A DNA stretch of 64,000 bases from contig UBPA01000003.1 of the NCBI GenBank assembly GCA_900467185.1, forward strand, positions 744,001 through 808,000, written 5' to 3'. The notes under the pieces were generated by a model, which searched no databases, was not told the DNA's origin, and saw only the letters and a list, made by a program, of their open reading frames with translations. Origin of the DNA: Hyphomicrobiales bacterium. Lineage in GTDB: Bacteria; Pseudomonadota; Alphaproteobacteria; Rhizobiales; Rhizobiaceae. Made by a program: the position numbers and the translations under genes. Positions 48,157 through 57,780 of this stretch are shown piece after piece (position 1 is the stretch's first letter; each line of letters starts with the position of its first letter).

Positions 48157-49539
48157 TCACCGGGCCTGCGCGCGAACCTCCTCGAACGACCAGTCCTTCA
48201 GCAGGCGACCGTCCTGCCAGACGGGCCGCAAATGGTTCTCGCGGCCGGCCAGCGCATCGAGCCGCACGGCCTCAAGGCCCGCCATGCCGGACACGACAGC
48301 CTGCCGGCCGGCTTTCGAGGCCTTGACGTTCATCGTGGCCGGGCGCTTCCAGACATCGTGCCAGCGGCCGCTCGTGTCCTGGCGCGCATTCGCCTTCATG
48401 GCGAAGGCATAGCTATCGCGGTTGACCTTCTGGAGAATGCCGCCCCCCATGGCGAAGGTCATGTTCTCCGCCGAATAGCCGAAGGCCTCCAGCCGGTTCA
48501 GGATCTGGTTCATGTCGGCGAGCGTGATGCCGTCGCCCTGGATCACCCGGACGCAACGGTCGAGAACCTTGAAGCCCTTGCGGTTCTGCGTCGTGCCGAA
48601 ACGGTAGTCGAGTTGCTGCACCACCTGCACCGGGGTCTCGATCGGGTCGCCGCTGTCCGGCCGGATATAGACGGTGGCGCCGCTGGCCTTGACCGTGTCG
48701 CGCAGCTGCTTGCCCCAGATGAAGGATACGGCCTGATTGATGTCGTAGCTGTCGGACACAACGGCGAAAGCGCCGGAGGGCGCAAAGCGCGAGACCATGT
48801 TGGCATAGGCATCCGCCTCGCGGTCGCCGCCCCAGGCGGTCATGGTCGAGTGCTCGGAGGCGGGCATGGAACGCCCGGCCATGACGGCGCCATAGCAGCG
48901 GCGTGCGGTGAGGACGCCGGACAGCGTGTCCGTGCCGGTGAAGTGAACGAGATGGGCGGCACCGCCGATGCCGGCCTGCTCGAACGCGCCGACGCCGCGG
49001 GCACCGTAATCCAGCAGGCGCGAGGGCAGCAGAAGCTCGGGTTCGTCGGCCGTGCGCTCCAGCGCGTCGCGCAGCGCAAGCTTGACCTTGCGGACGTTGC
49101 TGGCAACGGTCGAGGGATACCAGACGGCGCGCAGCAGGGCCGTCTCGATATGCGAGGTCAGCCACCAGCAGGCAGGGTCCGTGTTGACGACCTGAACCAG
49201 CGGCACGCCCCGTCGCGTCAGGGTGCCCTCCGGCAGCGCCTCGATCCTCAGCGGCAGGTAACCGCCATGCGCGTTGACGATATGCGTCCAGCCGGCGCGG
49301 TCGAACGGCAGGCCGTGCGCCTGCGCCACCTCCTCGGCCTCGGCAACGTCGCTCATGGTCACCGGGCGGCTCAGCACATCCTTCAGGAAGATCTGGAGAC
49401 CGAAGAACACCACGTCGATCAGATCGCTCCCGCCGCGTGTTTCGATATAGGAGGAGATCGCGGCTGTTTCCGGCGGATATTGCAGGAAATGGCTGAGCTT
49501 GTAGCTGTCGGTGTTGAGGATGAGATTCGCCCAGTTCAT
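48157..49539 (-). CDS. Nicotinamide/nicotinate phosphoribosyltransferase (NadV/NAMPT type)
   Basis: The 460-residue enzyme makes NMN from nicotinamide and PRPP, a salvage route to NAD. ATG at 49539 follows GGAAGG, and another in-frame ATG lies at 49560. NAMPT-type motifs are LNTDSYKLSHFLQYPPET, LVHFTGTDTLSGVLTARR, VYIRPDSGDPIETP and MGGGILQKVNRDSYAFAMK. No NAD synthesis or Nudix partner is adjacent, unlike many NadV operons. It is divergent from the large low-complexity gene. Confidence 0.92.
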   Translation of the reverse strand: MNWANLILNTDSYKLSHFLQYPPETAAISSYIETRGGSDLIDVVFFGLQIFLKDVLSRPVTMSDVAEAEEVAQAHGLPFDRAGWTHIVNAHGGYLPLRIEALPEGTLTRRGVPLVQVVNTDPACWWLTSHIETALLRAVWYPSTVASNVRKVKLALRDALERTADEPELLLPSRLLDYGARGVGAFEQAGIGGAAHLVHFTGTDTLSGVLTARRCYGAVMAGRSMPASEHSTMTAWGGDREADAYANMVSRFAPSGAFAVVSDSYDINQAVSFIWGKQLRDTVKASGATVYIRPDSGDPIETPVQVVQQLDYRFGTTQNRKGFKVLDRCVRVIQGDGITLADMNQILNRLEAFGYSAENMTFAMGGGILQKVNRDSYAFAMKANARQDTSGRWHDVWKRPATMNVKASKAGRQAVVSGMAGLEAVRLDALAGRENHLRPVWQDGRLLKDWSFEEVRAQAR

Positions 49540-49825
49540 GTCGTTCGGCCTTCCGTCCATCGCGCGGCACGTGATCCGCAGTCCGGTAACGATATCGTAA
49601 CCATATTGCGCTAATCTGGAGACATTCATGCCAAGCCGGCTCTTTTTCCGGCACGTGCTGCCTCCAGGTGTATCCTGTCGGGCATGCGCATGACGCGCCC
49701 ATCGACATCGTGACACCGGCATGTTTGCCGCGCCTGAACCCGCCGGCCGGCAGGGCACATCCGTTCCCTGCGTCGCTTTTCAGCAATCGCACCCGGCCGA
49801 AGCCGGTTTATGGACGGAGACTGCC

Positions 49826-52210
49826 ATGCAGACATCGACCGCCATCTCCCGGAGTGCAGCCGCAGCCTTGACCGATGGCGGGACGGCGAAGGACCGGCAC
49901 GTGCTGCCGGCAGCGGCGACGAAGCGGTTCGATGCCATCCTCCATGTTATCGAGATCGTGCTGCGCGACATGGCGAATGCCGACCCGCCAACGCGCGTCG
50001 CGCTGGCACGCCTGACCGAAGCGCTGGCCCGCATCGTCGATTTCCCGCCGCAGCCGCAGGAAAGCCTGCGCGACTTCACCCGCCGGCTGGCCGCCCATAT
50101 GGACGTTCTGCCGCCCGCCGCCCGCGCGCTGATCGAGAAGCAGCTGAACCAGCAGCCGCTGCTCGCGGCCTTGAAGATGCTGGTGGAAACGCTGCGCCCG
50201 GCGCTGACGCTCGATCTGCGGATCGACCTGCCGCTCACGCGCGACGGCCTCTGGCACCCGGATGCCGTTTCCGCCCTTTTTCCCGACGAGGACGAGCGAC
50301 CCGCCTTTCGCCAGCCGACGATCCAGGCGCCGCTTCCCACCCGCATGGCCTTTTCGCAGGCGCCCGGCGTGGCACCCGGTGCGCCGCATCTGCAGCAGGC
50401 TCTGGGACAGGCCTTCTCGCCCGAGACGACGGCGCGGGCGCCCGCTGCAACAGGCAATCCGCCGCAGACCGCGGACGAACCCCTGCCGCCCCTGCGGGAG
50501 GCCACAGCGTTCCTCGCCTCCGACGCCCACGCGCTCGCGCAGGCCGTGGCCATCGCCCGGGGGCATGCCGCCGATGTCCTGATCGGCCTCGTCACGGACC
50601 GTCCGCCCGCCGACCTCGATCCGACCGGTGCAGGTATGGCCCAGCCCGACGTCGAGACGGCCGCTGCGGGAAGCTCGCCTGAAACTGGCACCGACGAGCC
50701 TTCCGACGCGCATCTCGCGAGCGTCGCAAGCCCGGACCAGCCGATCACGCCCCTGGCGGAGCCTCATTCTGCGTCACCGGAGCTCGTCGCCGCCGAAGGC
50801 CTTCAGCCTGCAACGGAGGAACAACCGCTTCGTTCTGGGCCTATGGCGTCCAAGCCAAGCGAGACGATCTCCAAAGGTGAGATCCCGGTCCTCGCACGGC
50901 CGTCCGACAATGTCGCCCGCCAGATACCGACCGGGGCGGAAACCGCAAGCGCCCTCCTGCAGCCGGAGGAAGAGGCAACAGGCCAGCCCATCGCGTCACC
51001 GTCGCTGCGTCCGACGCCCCGAACCGATGCATCGACCCGCGGCTTCGCAGCGGCGCCGGCCGTATCGACCACCGGCGCCGGCGAAGGGCGCGCGGTGGCA
51101 CAGCCGGTCGCCGAAGAGCCTGCGACCGTCTCCGATCATCCGAATCCGAGACGATCCGAGAGGGCTCCTTCGACGAACAGCCAGTTATCGTTCGAACCGC
51201 AACAGACACCGCGCAGCGCCACGCCGATGCAGATGGACCGGACCGCTGCCGCCGGACCCTCCCCCTTGCAGGCGGGTGAAGCTGCGCGCAAGACCGCGAC
51301 AGCTTCGGCCACAATGGCAAACCGCCTTGCCCCGCACGTGGCAGAAGGCCTGCCGCTTGCCACAGGCGAGCATCCGATCGAAGAGACGATCACGTTTCGC
51401 GTTCGCCCGATCCTGTCCGACCTGCCTGCCGCGCGATCGAGACAGGAGCAGGCGCCAACGCCACCGGCGGGAGACGTCACGGCGCGGTCCGCCGCGGCGG
51501 AGCATGATGGACAACGCGCGCGGCGGCCCGGTCTATCGCTGCTCGACGCAGATCGCAGCGGGGATGCGCATCGCTCGCGCGAACCGGGCGCCGCCGGGCT
51601 CGATCACCTCCTGCCCAAGGTGGAGATCGCCCTGATGACGACGGGTGCGCGCGAGGTCGCCAACACGATCGGCCAGCTCAATGAATGGGAGACGCTGTTC
51701 TACATGCTGTCCGGCAGCCTCGGCGAAACCTCCGAAGCGCCTGCGCCGCAGGAGGCCTCTCTCGCGCCCGAGCGACAGGATGAGACGGGCGGTGCGCGTC
51801 CGCCGATAGGCCATGGCGTCGAGAAGGACCTGCTGTCGGTCATCGACGAGGATCGCACGCCGCATGCGGCCGCTCCGCAGCCATCCGCCGAAGACGCACT
51901 TCCCGTGCCGCTTCTGCCGCGCGGTCTGGAGGCCGTCATCGCCCGTGAGACGATCGGTTATCCGTTCGTGCCCTACCTCCCCGTCGCCGATACCGGCAGC
52001 GTCGAGGTCGAAGAAGACGAGCCTCGCCGCCAGCGCCGCGAGAACGAGGCCGGCTTTTCCGAAGGCGAGGAGGACGGGAGCGGTGGACGCGAATCCGGCG
52101 CATCTTCGAAGCACGACGAGACACCCGGCGCCGAACCGTCCGAAGACAACGAGGACGGCGAGCGTCATGACGCCTACGATCTCTACCAGCGCCTTTCGGA
52201 CCTGCCCTGA
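49826..52210 (+). CDS. Large low-complexity hypothetical protein (794 aa)
   Basis: ATG at 49826 lies after GGACGGAG, and an upstream in-frame start at 49721 has no site. The N-terminal 130 residues form a helical, conserved-looking domain (FDAILHVIEIVLRDMANAD … LIEKQLNQQPLLAALKMLVE). Residues about 150–600 are Ala/Pro/Glu-rich and likely disordered. A second ordered segment (DHLLPKVEIALMTTGAREVA, then WETLFYMLSGSL) precedes an acidic C-terminus ending DAYDLYQRLSDLP. There is no signal peptide. The length and domain spacing recall FliK-like hook-length proteins, but I see no FliK C-terminal motif. Family not recognised. Confidence 0.7.
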   Translation: MQTSTAISRSAAAALTDGGTAKDRHVLPAAATKRFDAILHVIEIVLRDMANADPPTRVALARLTEALARIVDFPPQPQESLRDFTRRLAAHMDVLPPAARALIEKQLNQQPLLAALKMLVETLRPALTLDLRIDLPLTRDGLWHPDAVSALFPDEDERPAFRQPTIQAPLPTRMAFSQAPGVAPGAPHLQQALGQAFSPETTARAPAATGNPPQTADEPLPPLREATAFLASDAHALAQAVAIARGHAADVLIGLVTDRPPADLDPTGAGMAQPDVETAAAGSSPETGTDEPSDAHLASVASPDQPITPLAEPHSASPELVAAEGLQPATEEQPLRSGPMASKPSETISKGEIPVLARPSDNVARQIPTGAETASALLQPEEEATGQPIASPSLRPTPRTDASTRGFAAAPAVSTTGAGEGRAVAQPVAEEPATVSDHPNPRRSERAPSTNSQLSFEPQQTPRSATPMQMDRTAAAGPSPLQAGEAARKTATASATMANRLAPHVAEGLPLATGEHPIEETITFRVRPILSDLPAARSRQEQAPTPPAGDVTARSAAAEHDGQRARRPGLSLLDADRSGDAHRSREPGAAGLDHLLPKVEIALMTTGAREVANTIGQLNEWETLFYMLSGSLGETSEAPAPQEASLAPERQDETGGARPPIGHGVEKDLLSVIDEDRTPHAAAPQPSAEDALPVPLLPRGLEAVIARETIGYPFVPYLPVADTGSVEVEEDEPRRQRRENEAGFSEGEEDGSGGRESGASSKHDETPGAEPSEDNEDGERHDAYDLYQRLSDLP

Positions 52211-52247
52211 TCGGCACAGACCGTCCGCTCCGTCACGACCCAACGTA

Positions 52248-52281
52248 AAAGGCCCGCGGCGATGTCTCGCCGCGGGCCTTT
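52248..52281. terminator. Perfect 14-bp bidirectional terminator
   Basis: AAAGGCCCGCGGCG (52248–52261) pairs with CGCCGCGGGCCTTT (52268–52281) around a 6-base loop. It lies between the large hypothetical gene (plus) and rpsA (minus, stop at 52325), serving both. Confidence 0.9.
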
Positions 52282-52324
52282 CGTTTCAAACCATGTTCGA
52301 CGGAACCGTCGAACGGAGCAAGGA

Positions 52325-54031
52325 TTACTCGTTGCCGCCGCGGTTCTTGAGGGCTGCACCCAGGATGTCGCCGAGCGACGCGCCGCTGTCGGACGAACCG
52401 AACTGTGCGACGGCTTCCTTCTCTTCGGCGATTTCCAGCGCCTTGATCGAAAGCATGACCTTGCGGTCCTTCTTGGAGAAGTTCGTGACGCGGGCGTCTA
52501 CGGTCTGGCCGACCGAGAAACGCTCCGGACGCTGCTCGTCACGGTCGCGCGACAGGTCGGCACGACGGATGAACGAGGTGATGTCCTCGTGGTTGACGAG
52601 ACGAACTTCGAGGCCACCGTCGTTGACGGCGATGACTTCGCACGAGACGACGGCGTTCTTGCGCAGTTCGCCGGACGTGGCGGCTTCGCCGACAGCATCC
52701 TTGCCGAGCTGCTTGATGCCGAGCGAGATGCGCTCCTTGTCGACGTCCACATCGAGAACGACGGCCTTGACCATGTCGCCCTTGTTATATTCCTCGATGA
52801 CCTGCTCGCCCGGACGGTTCCAGTCGAGATCCGACAGGTGCACCATGCCATCGACGTCGCCGTCGAGACCGATGAACAGGCCGAATTCGGTCTTGTTCTT
52901 GACTTCGCCTTCAACTTCCGTGCCAGCCGGATGGCTGTGCGCGAAGGCCTGCCACGGATTCTCGAGCGTCTGCTTGAGGCCGAGCGAGATGCGGCGCTTG
53001 GTCGGATCGACTTCGAGAACGACAACGTCGACTTCCTGCGTCGTGGACAGGATCTTGCCGGGATGGACGTTCTTCTTGGTCCAGGACATTTCCGAGATGT
53101 GGATCAGGCCTTCGATGCCCGGCTCCAGCTCGACGAATGCACCGTAGTCGGTGATGTTGGTGACGGTACCGGAGATCTTCTTGCCGACCGGGTACTTCGC
53201 ACCGATGCCATCCCACGGATCCGACTCAAGCTGCTTCATGCCGAGCGAGATACGGTGGGTTTCCTGGTTGATGCGGATGATCTGAACCTTGACCTGCTGG
53301 CCGATGTTCAGGATTTCCGACGGATGGTTGACGCGGCGCCATGCCATGTCGGTCACGTGCAGCAGACCATCGATGCCGCCGAGGTCGACGAACGCACCGT
53401 AATCGGTGATGTTCTTGACGACGCCGTCAACGACCTGGCCTTCTTCGAGGTTCTGAACGATTTCAGAACGCTGCTCGGCACGGGACTCTTCGAGAACCGT
53501 ACGACGCGAAACCACGATGTTGCCGCGGCGCTTGTCCATCTTGAGGATTTCGAAGGGCTGCGGATTGTGCATGAGCGGGGTGACGTCGCGGATCGGGCGG
53601 ATATCGACCTGGCTGCGCGGCAGGAAGGCAACGGCACCGTCCAGATCGACGGTGAAACCGCCCTTGACCTGGTTGAAGATGACGCCTTCGACGCGTTCGC
53701 CGGCTTCGAACTTCACTTCCAGGCGCATCCAGCTTTCTTCGCGGCGAGCCTTCTCGCGCGACAGAACGGCTTCGCCCAGAGCGTTTTCGATGCGCTCGAC
53801 ATAGACTTCGACTTCATCGCCGACCTTCAGCGTGCCGTCCTTGGCCTTCGCGCCGAATTCCTTCAGGGCGACGCGGCCTTCGACCTTGAGACCGACGTCG
53901 ACGATCGCGACGTCCTTCTCGATGGCCGTGATCACACCCTTTGTGACGTAGCCTTCGGCCAGATCCTGCTGGGCGAAGGATTCCTGCAGCAACGCTGCGA
54001 AATCGTCGCGGGTGGGTTGTGCTTGAGACAT
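52325..54031 (-). CDS. rpsA: 30S ribosomal protein S1
   Basis: The 568-residue protein starts at MSQAQPTRDDFAALLQESFA behind AGGAGT. It contains six S1 repeats, for example VVKNITDYGAFVDLGGIDGL, TVTNITDYGAFVELEPGIEG and VKNKTEFGLFIGLDGDVDGM. S1 brings mRNA to the 30S subunit. It is preceded on the same strand by cmk, 137 bases upstream, the usual pair. Confidence 0.98.
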   Translation of the reverse strand: MSQAQPTRDDFAALLQESFAQQDLAEGYVTKGVITAIEKDVAIVDVGLKVEGRVALKEFGAKAKDGTLKVGDEVEVYVERIENALGEAVLSREKARREESWMRLEVKFEAGERVEGVIFNQVKGGFTVDLDGAVAFLPRSQVDIRPIRDVTPLMHNPQPFEILKMDKRRGNIVVSRRTVLEESRAEQRSEIVQNLEEGQVVDGVVKNITDYGAFVDLGGIDGLLHVTDMAWRRVNHPSEILNIGQQVKVQIIRINQETHRISLGMKQLESDPWDGIGAKYPVGKKISGTVTNITDYGAFVELEPGIEGLIHISEMSWTKKNVHPGKILSTTQEVDVVVLEVDPTKRRISLGLKQTLENPWQAFAHSHPAGTEVEGEVKNKTEFGLFIGLDGDVDGMVHLSDLDWNRPGEQVIEEYNKGDMVKAVVLDVDVDKERISLGIKQLGKDAVGEAATSGELRKNAVVSCEVIAVNDGGLEVRLVNHEDITSFIRRADLSRDRDEQRPERFSVGQTVDARVTNFSKKDRKVMLSIKALEIAEEKEAVAQFGSSDSGASLGDILGAALKNRGGNE

Positions 54032-54168
54032 GAATACTCCTGGTCGTGCCATGTGGCACGGGCGCCGGGGGTTTGCGTTGATCATATCCGATGACCCTCC
54101 GCTCCCGATCGCCACATAGGGCATCGTATCGGGAACAATTCCGGCGCGGGGACGGTCGGTTCGGACTG

Positions 54169-54801
54169 CTAGTGCGCTAACGCGGCGTCGATCACTGACT
54201 TCGCCGCTGAAAACGCCGCCTCTATACCCATTTCCGAGGTATCGATCAAGTGCGCGTCTTCGGCGGGGCGCAAGGGGCTGTCGGCGCGGCCCATGTCGCG
54301 CTCGTCGCGCTTGAGAATATCGGCGAGCACCGCAAGATAATCGGCGGGCACGCCGTGTCCCGTCATCTCGTCGAAGCGGCGCCGCGCACGCACCTCGGGC
54401 GAGGCCGTGACGAACAGTTTCACCTGCGCCTGCGGGCAAACGACGGTGCCGATATCGCGCCCGTCGAGCACCGTGCCGGGGATACGGCCGGAAAATGCCT
54501 TCTGCGCCTCGACCAGCGCGCGCCGGACCGCCGGCATCACCGCGATCTTCGAGGCGGCTTCGCCGATCTCGTGCGCCGCGAGGACGGAGCGATCGAGCCC
54601 GGCCAGGTCCACCTTGAACGCCATGGCCTCCGCCACCGCCTCGTCGTCGAGCGACAGGCCGGCATCGAGCAGCGCCTTGGCGGTCGCGCGATAGGTCAGC
54701 CCGGTATCCAGATGGTGAAAGCCGTAGGTTTCGGCGACCCGGCGCGAAAGCGTGCCCTTGCCCGCCGCAGCCGGTCCGTCGATCGCGATAATGAATGTCA
54801 T
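54169..54801 (-). CDS. cmk: (d)CMP kinase
   Basis: The 210-residue nucleoside monophosphate kinase starts at [20 protein letters not shown], which contains the P-loop. [34 protein letters not shown] and [20 protein letters not shown] are typical. It phosphorylates CMP and dCMP. The start overlaps the stop of the LAS-type gene by four bases (ATGA), where aroA would usually stand. Confidence 0.96.
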   Translation of the reverse strand: MTFIIAIDGPAAAGKGTLSRRVAETYGFHHLDTGLTYRATAKALLDAGLSLDDEAVAEAMAFKVDLAGLDRSVLAAHEIGEAASKIAVMPAVRRALVEAQKAFSGRIPGTVLDGRDIGTVVCPQAQVKLFVTASPEVRARRRFDEMTGHGVPADYLAVLADILKRDERDMGRADSPLRPAEDAHLIDTSEMGIEAAFSAAKSVIDAALAH

Positions 54802-55607
54802 GGTCTCACCTGAAAATGAATATGGTCGTCGTGACGCGCTGCGCGGCATCCCTGAAATCGAACGGCGTCATCCTCGACGCCGAGCCTTCTGGCAAGATGG
54901 GGCTCGATGAAGATCTTTTCCACACCGAGATCGGTCCCGCGCGTCGAAAGCCAGGAAACGGCGGCAGCGGTCCGGTCCTCGTCGAGCGGCAGACGCGCGA
55001 ACATCGGCTGCAGCACATCGAGATCCCACCGGAAGCTCAACAGGTCGTGCCGCCCGGCGCAGGGAAGCACATCGCCGGGCTGCGGCGGCTCGAACGCGAA
55101 ATATCCGAGCGGTGAGCGCGTGACCCCGTTCAAGGGCTCGCCGTCGGGTGCCCGATAGTAGAAGGCGACATCGAGCTTTCTGCCGTCGTTGTGGGAGAGA
55201 TGCGGCAGAAGCGGGAAACCGCGAAAAAATGGAAAATTCGCATCCAGCGCCAGCGTGACGGTGCCGGGATACGTCGTCTCCATGTGGCGGGCGAGCGCGA
55301 TCGCAGCCGTCTTCATGGCCGGCGTCACATAGTTGCGGTTGAGCGCGCAGAAGAGCGGCGACCGGACCGCCAGCGGCATATCCGCCTGCCCGCAGGACAG
55401 CGGCACCCGCCCGAAGAGCGGCGCGACCGACCATGTGAGGACGGTCGCCCCGGCATAGACGACGAGGAACATACAGAAGGTCACGACGCCCTTGCGTCTC
55501 CCGGCAAGACGCGCCAGCCCGAGCGAGACGAGATAGGCAAGGCCTCCGATCTGCGTCAGGGCGGTGAGGATAAGAACCATGAGGAAGCGCCAGAGAAAGA
55601 TCATCAT
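54798..55607 (-). CDS. Membrane-anchored LAS-family metallopeptidase-like protein
   Basis: From ATG 55607 the protein has 269 residues, with two N-terminal membrane helices (about residues 4–30 and 41–62) and a probable periplasmic domain. The domain carries His139-x6-Asp146 in [15 protein letters not shown] and His262-x-His264 in [12 protein letters not shown]. This is the zinc-ligand pattern of LAS peptidases (MepA, VanX/DacB-type, peptidase M15/M74), which cleave peptidoglycan cross-links. Substrate and true family are inferred. It is translationally coupled to cmk. Confidence 0.7.
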   Translation of the reverse strand: MMIFLWRFLMVLILTALTQIGGLAYLVSLGLARLAGRRKGVVTFCMFLVVYAGATVLTWSVAPLFGRVPLSCGQADMPLAVRSPLFCALNRNYVTPAMKTAAIALARHMETTYPGTVTLALDANFPFFRGFPLLPHLSHNDGRKLDVAFYYRAPDGEPLNGVTRSPLGYFAFEPPQPGDVLPCAGRHDLLSFRWDLDVLQPMFARLPLDEDRTAAAVSWLSTRGTDLGVEKIFIEPHLARRLGVEDDAVRFQGCRAARHDDHIHFQVRP

Positions 55608-55823
55608 GGTTCCATCGTGAGGATATCGTGCGGTGTCCGACGCGCAGTCCGCCGTCCGGCACCGCCTTACAACCCCTTCCCGCGCAGGGAAACGGTCTCC
55701 ATTCACGTTTTGGCTTTGACAGTTTCCGCCCTTACGATTAAGGGGACCGGCTAATTCATCTTAGGTTTACCGCCGGCATTCCGGCTGACGCCGGTTCGTC
55801 CGGCCGTTCAAGAGGCATTGACA

Positions 55824-56216
55824 GTGGCAAAAGCGGAACTCGGAACCAAGCGCATCGACCCGGAAACGGGACGCAAGTTCTATGACCTGAACAAGGACCC
55901 GATCGTGTCGCCGTACACCGGCAAGTCCTACCCGCTCTCCTTCTTCGAGGAGACTTCGGTCGCCAAGGTCATGGAAAAGGCTGCAGCCGAGGAAGAGGAC
56001 GTCGCCGAAGTCGATACCGAGAACCCGGAGGTCGAACTCGTCTCCCTGGAAGAGGCCGACGAGGGCGCGAATGGCGACGACATCCCGGATCTGGGCGACG
56101 ACGAAGTCGAGATCGACAATGACGACGACGATACCTTCCTCGAGGAAGACGAAGACGATGACAATGACGGCCTGTCCGACCTGATCGGCGTCAACGACGA
56201 CGACGACGAAGTCTGA
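55824..56216 (+). CDS. TIGR02300 family protein
   Basis: The likely start is GTG at 55824, eight bases after AAGAGG, giving about 130 residues. A TTG two codons earlier is also possible. The N-terminal half is the conserved TIGR02300 core (AELGTKRIDPETGRKFYDL, DPIVSPYTGKSYPLSFFE). The C-terminal half is almost only Asp/Glu (for example EIDNDDDDTFLEEDEDDD). The function is unknown. In rhizobia it usually lies near aroA, cmk and rpsA, as here without aroA. It ends at a strong terminator. Confidence 0.93.
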   Translation: MAKAELGTKRIDPETGRKFYDLNKDPIVSPYTGKSYPLSFFEETSVAKVMEKAAAEEEDVAEVDTENPEVELVSLEEADEGANGDDIPDLGDDEVEIDNDDDDTFLEEDEDDDNDGLSDLIGVNDDDDEV

Positions 56217-56241
56217 TCGTTTCCACCATCGCACGCTTCGA

Positions 56242-56280
56242 GGCCTGCCTTTCCCCGCGAAAGGCAGGCCTTTTCTTTTT
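56242..56280 (+). terminator. Strong intrinsic terminator after the TIGR02300 gene
   Basis: GGCCTGCCTTTC (56242–56253) pairs perfectly with GAAAGGCAGGCC (56259–56270) around CCCGC and is followed by TTTTCTTTTT (56271–56280). Confidence 0.95.
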
Positions 56281-56433
56281 GGCCCGGACAGCGCTTTTCG
56301 ACGCTATTTCAACAAAATGTCGATGCCACCGATTTTATGGCTTGCCATCTCCGGGAAGCGGAAGTAATAAGCCGCACCTGCCCGGCACGAAGCGCCTGGC
56401 GGCACCCGGAACCGGCCTTGCCGGACCCTTTAT

Positions 56434-56509
<76 letters not shown>

Positions 56510-56566
56510 AATCCTCTCCGATCAGAAAAATCATTGACGATTTCGCCTGGTCGCAGATGAGTGTCC

Positions 56567-57340
56567 CTAAAGCGATAGCTCGACCCAGACCGGCGCGTGG
56601 TCGCTGGTCTTGTCCCATCCCCTCACATGACGATCGACGCCGCAGGCGGTGAGATGGAGGGCGAGGTCGGGGCTGAGCAGGCAATGGTCGATGCGAAGGC
56701 CGGCGTTGCGGGCGAAGGCGTTGCGCAGATATTTCCAGAAGGTGAAAATCTGCTCGTCCGGATGCAGCGCGCGGACGGCGTCCGTCCAGCCGGTCGCGAC
56801 GAGGTCTCGATAGGCCTTGCGGATCTCGGGGCGGAAAAGCGCATCGTCCTGCCATCGCGCGGGATTGTAGACGTCCAGATCCGTGGGCATGACGTTAAAG
56901 TCGCCGATGAGCGCGGCCGGCATGCCGAACTCCAGAAGCGTTTCGCCATAGCGCGTCAGGGAGCGGAACCAGTCGAGCTTCCGGGCGAATTTGGGTCCTG
57001 GATACGGATTGCCGTTCGGGGCATAGAGGCAGCCGACGATGACGCCGCCGGCGATGGCCTCGATATAGCGGCTTTCTGCGTCGTCGCCTCGGTCCGGCAG
57101 GCCGCGGCGGGCGAGAACGGGGATGGAACCGCGCGCGAGGATTGCCACACCGTTCCAGGCCTTCTGCCCATGCCAGACGGCACCATAGCCCGCCCTCTCC
57201 AGAGCCTTCTCCGGAAACCGGGCTTGCGGCGCTTTCAGCTCCTGCAGGCAGACGATATCTGGCCGGCTTTCCTTCAGCCAGCGAAGGAGAATGTCGAGCC
57301 GCCCGTTGATGCCGTTGACGTTATACGTCGCGATGCGCAT
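56567..57340 (-). CDS. xthA: Exodeoxyribonuclease III
   Basis: The 257-residue AP endonuclease/3'-5' exonuclease starts at MRIATYNVNGINGRLDILLR. Active-site segments are IVCLQELKAPQ (catalytic Glu), IGDFNVMPTDLDVYNP (Asp-Asn) and GWDKTSDHAPVWVELSL (Asp-His). It acts in base-excision repair. It converges on tRNA-Ala, and the stop lies 58 bases beyond the tRNA end. The longer open frame upstream of 57340 overlaps the broken small gene and is not used. Confidence 0.95.
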   Translation of the reverse strand: MRIATYNVNGINGRLDILLRWLKESRPDIVCLQELKAPQARFPEKALERAGYGAVWHGQKAWNGVAILARGSIPVLARRGLPDRGDDAESRYIEAIAGGVIVGCLYAPNGNPYPGPKFARKLDWFRSLTRYGETLLEFGMPAALIGDFNVMPTDLDVYNPARWQDDALFRPEIRKAYRDLVATGWTDAVRALHPDEQIFTFWKYLRNAFARNAGLRIDHCLLSPDLALHLTACGVDRHVRGWDKTSDHAPVWVELSL

Positions 57341-57398
57341 GTGCTGTCGGGCTCCGATGTGGCTCGTTTCTGAAAATGCCGGCTGTCGCGCCGAGGCG

Positions 57399-57579
57399 TC
57401 AGTCGCCGTGGCGGTCGCCCTGGTCGCCCTCTCCGGGCCTTGCCGTCGTCTTCGCATCGTGGCGTGCGTCGGCCGATAGCGAGCGGCTGACATCGACACT
57501 TTCCGTGAAACGGCCTTGCGCAATCGCGACGGACATAGCGCTTGTCCGTGCCCGTATCGATCCATTCCCGGCCGGCCAT
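57399..57579 (-). pseudogene. Small rhizobial-type protein gene broken by a +1 frameshift
   Basis: ATG at 57579 follows a good AAGGGGAGAAGG site and reads MAGREWIDTGTDKRYVRRD. One base later, at 57522 (an extra T on the minus strand), the frame must shift to continue AQGRFTESVDVSRSLSADAR and HDAKTTARPGEGDQGDRHGD to a TGA at 57401–57399. Removing the one base restores a 59-residue basic, hydrophilic protein without a break. I recall short rhizobial proteins with this WIDTGTDKR … ESVDVGRSLS layout, but have not checked. It could be a true pseudogene, a sequencing error or programmed frameshifting. Confidence 0.6.
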
Positions 57580-57780
57580 GCCTTCTCCCCTTGGCGAACG
57601 ATACCGGAGAACGCGATATCGGCCAAAAGGATGCGCGTCGCGGGCTCTTGCGCGAGATACGCATCACCATCGCTCCGCATCGGACGTGGCGTGATGCCAG
57701 ACAGACATGCCGAGACACCACGCGGACGAACGGCCTAGACGAAGAGAGATCGGAAATACAGGCTTGGAAAGCTCCTCCAG

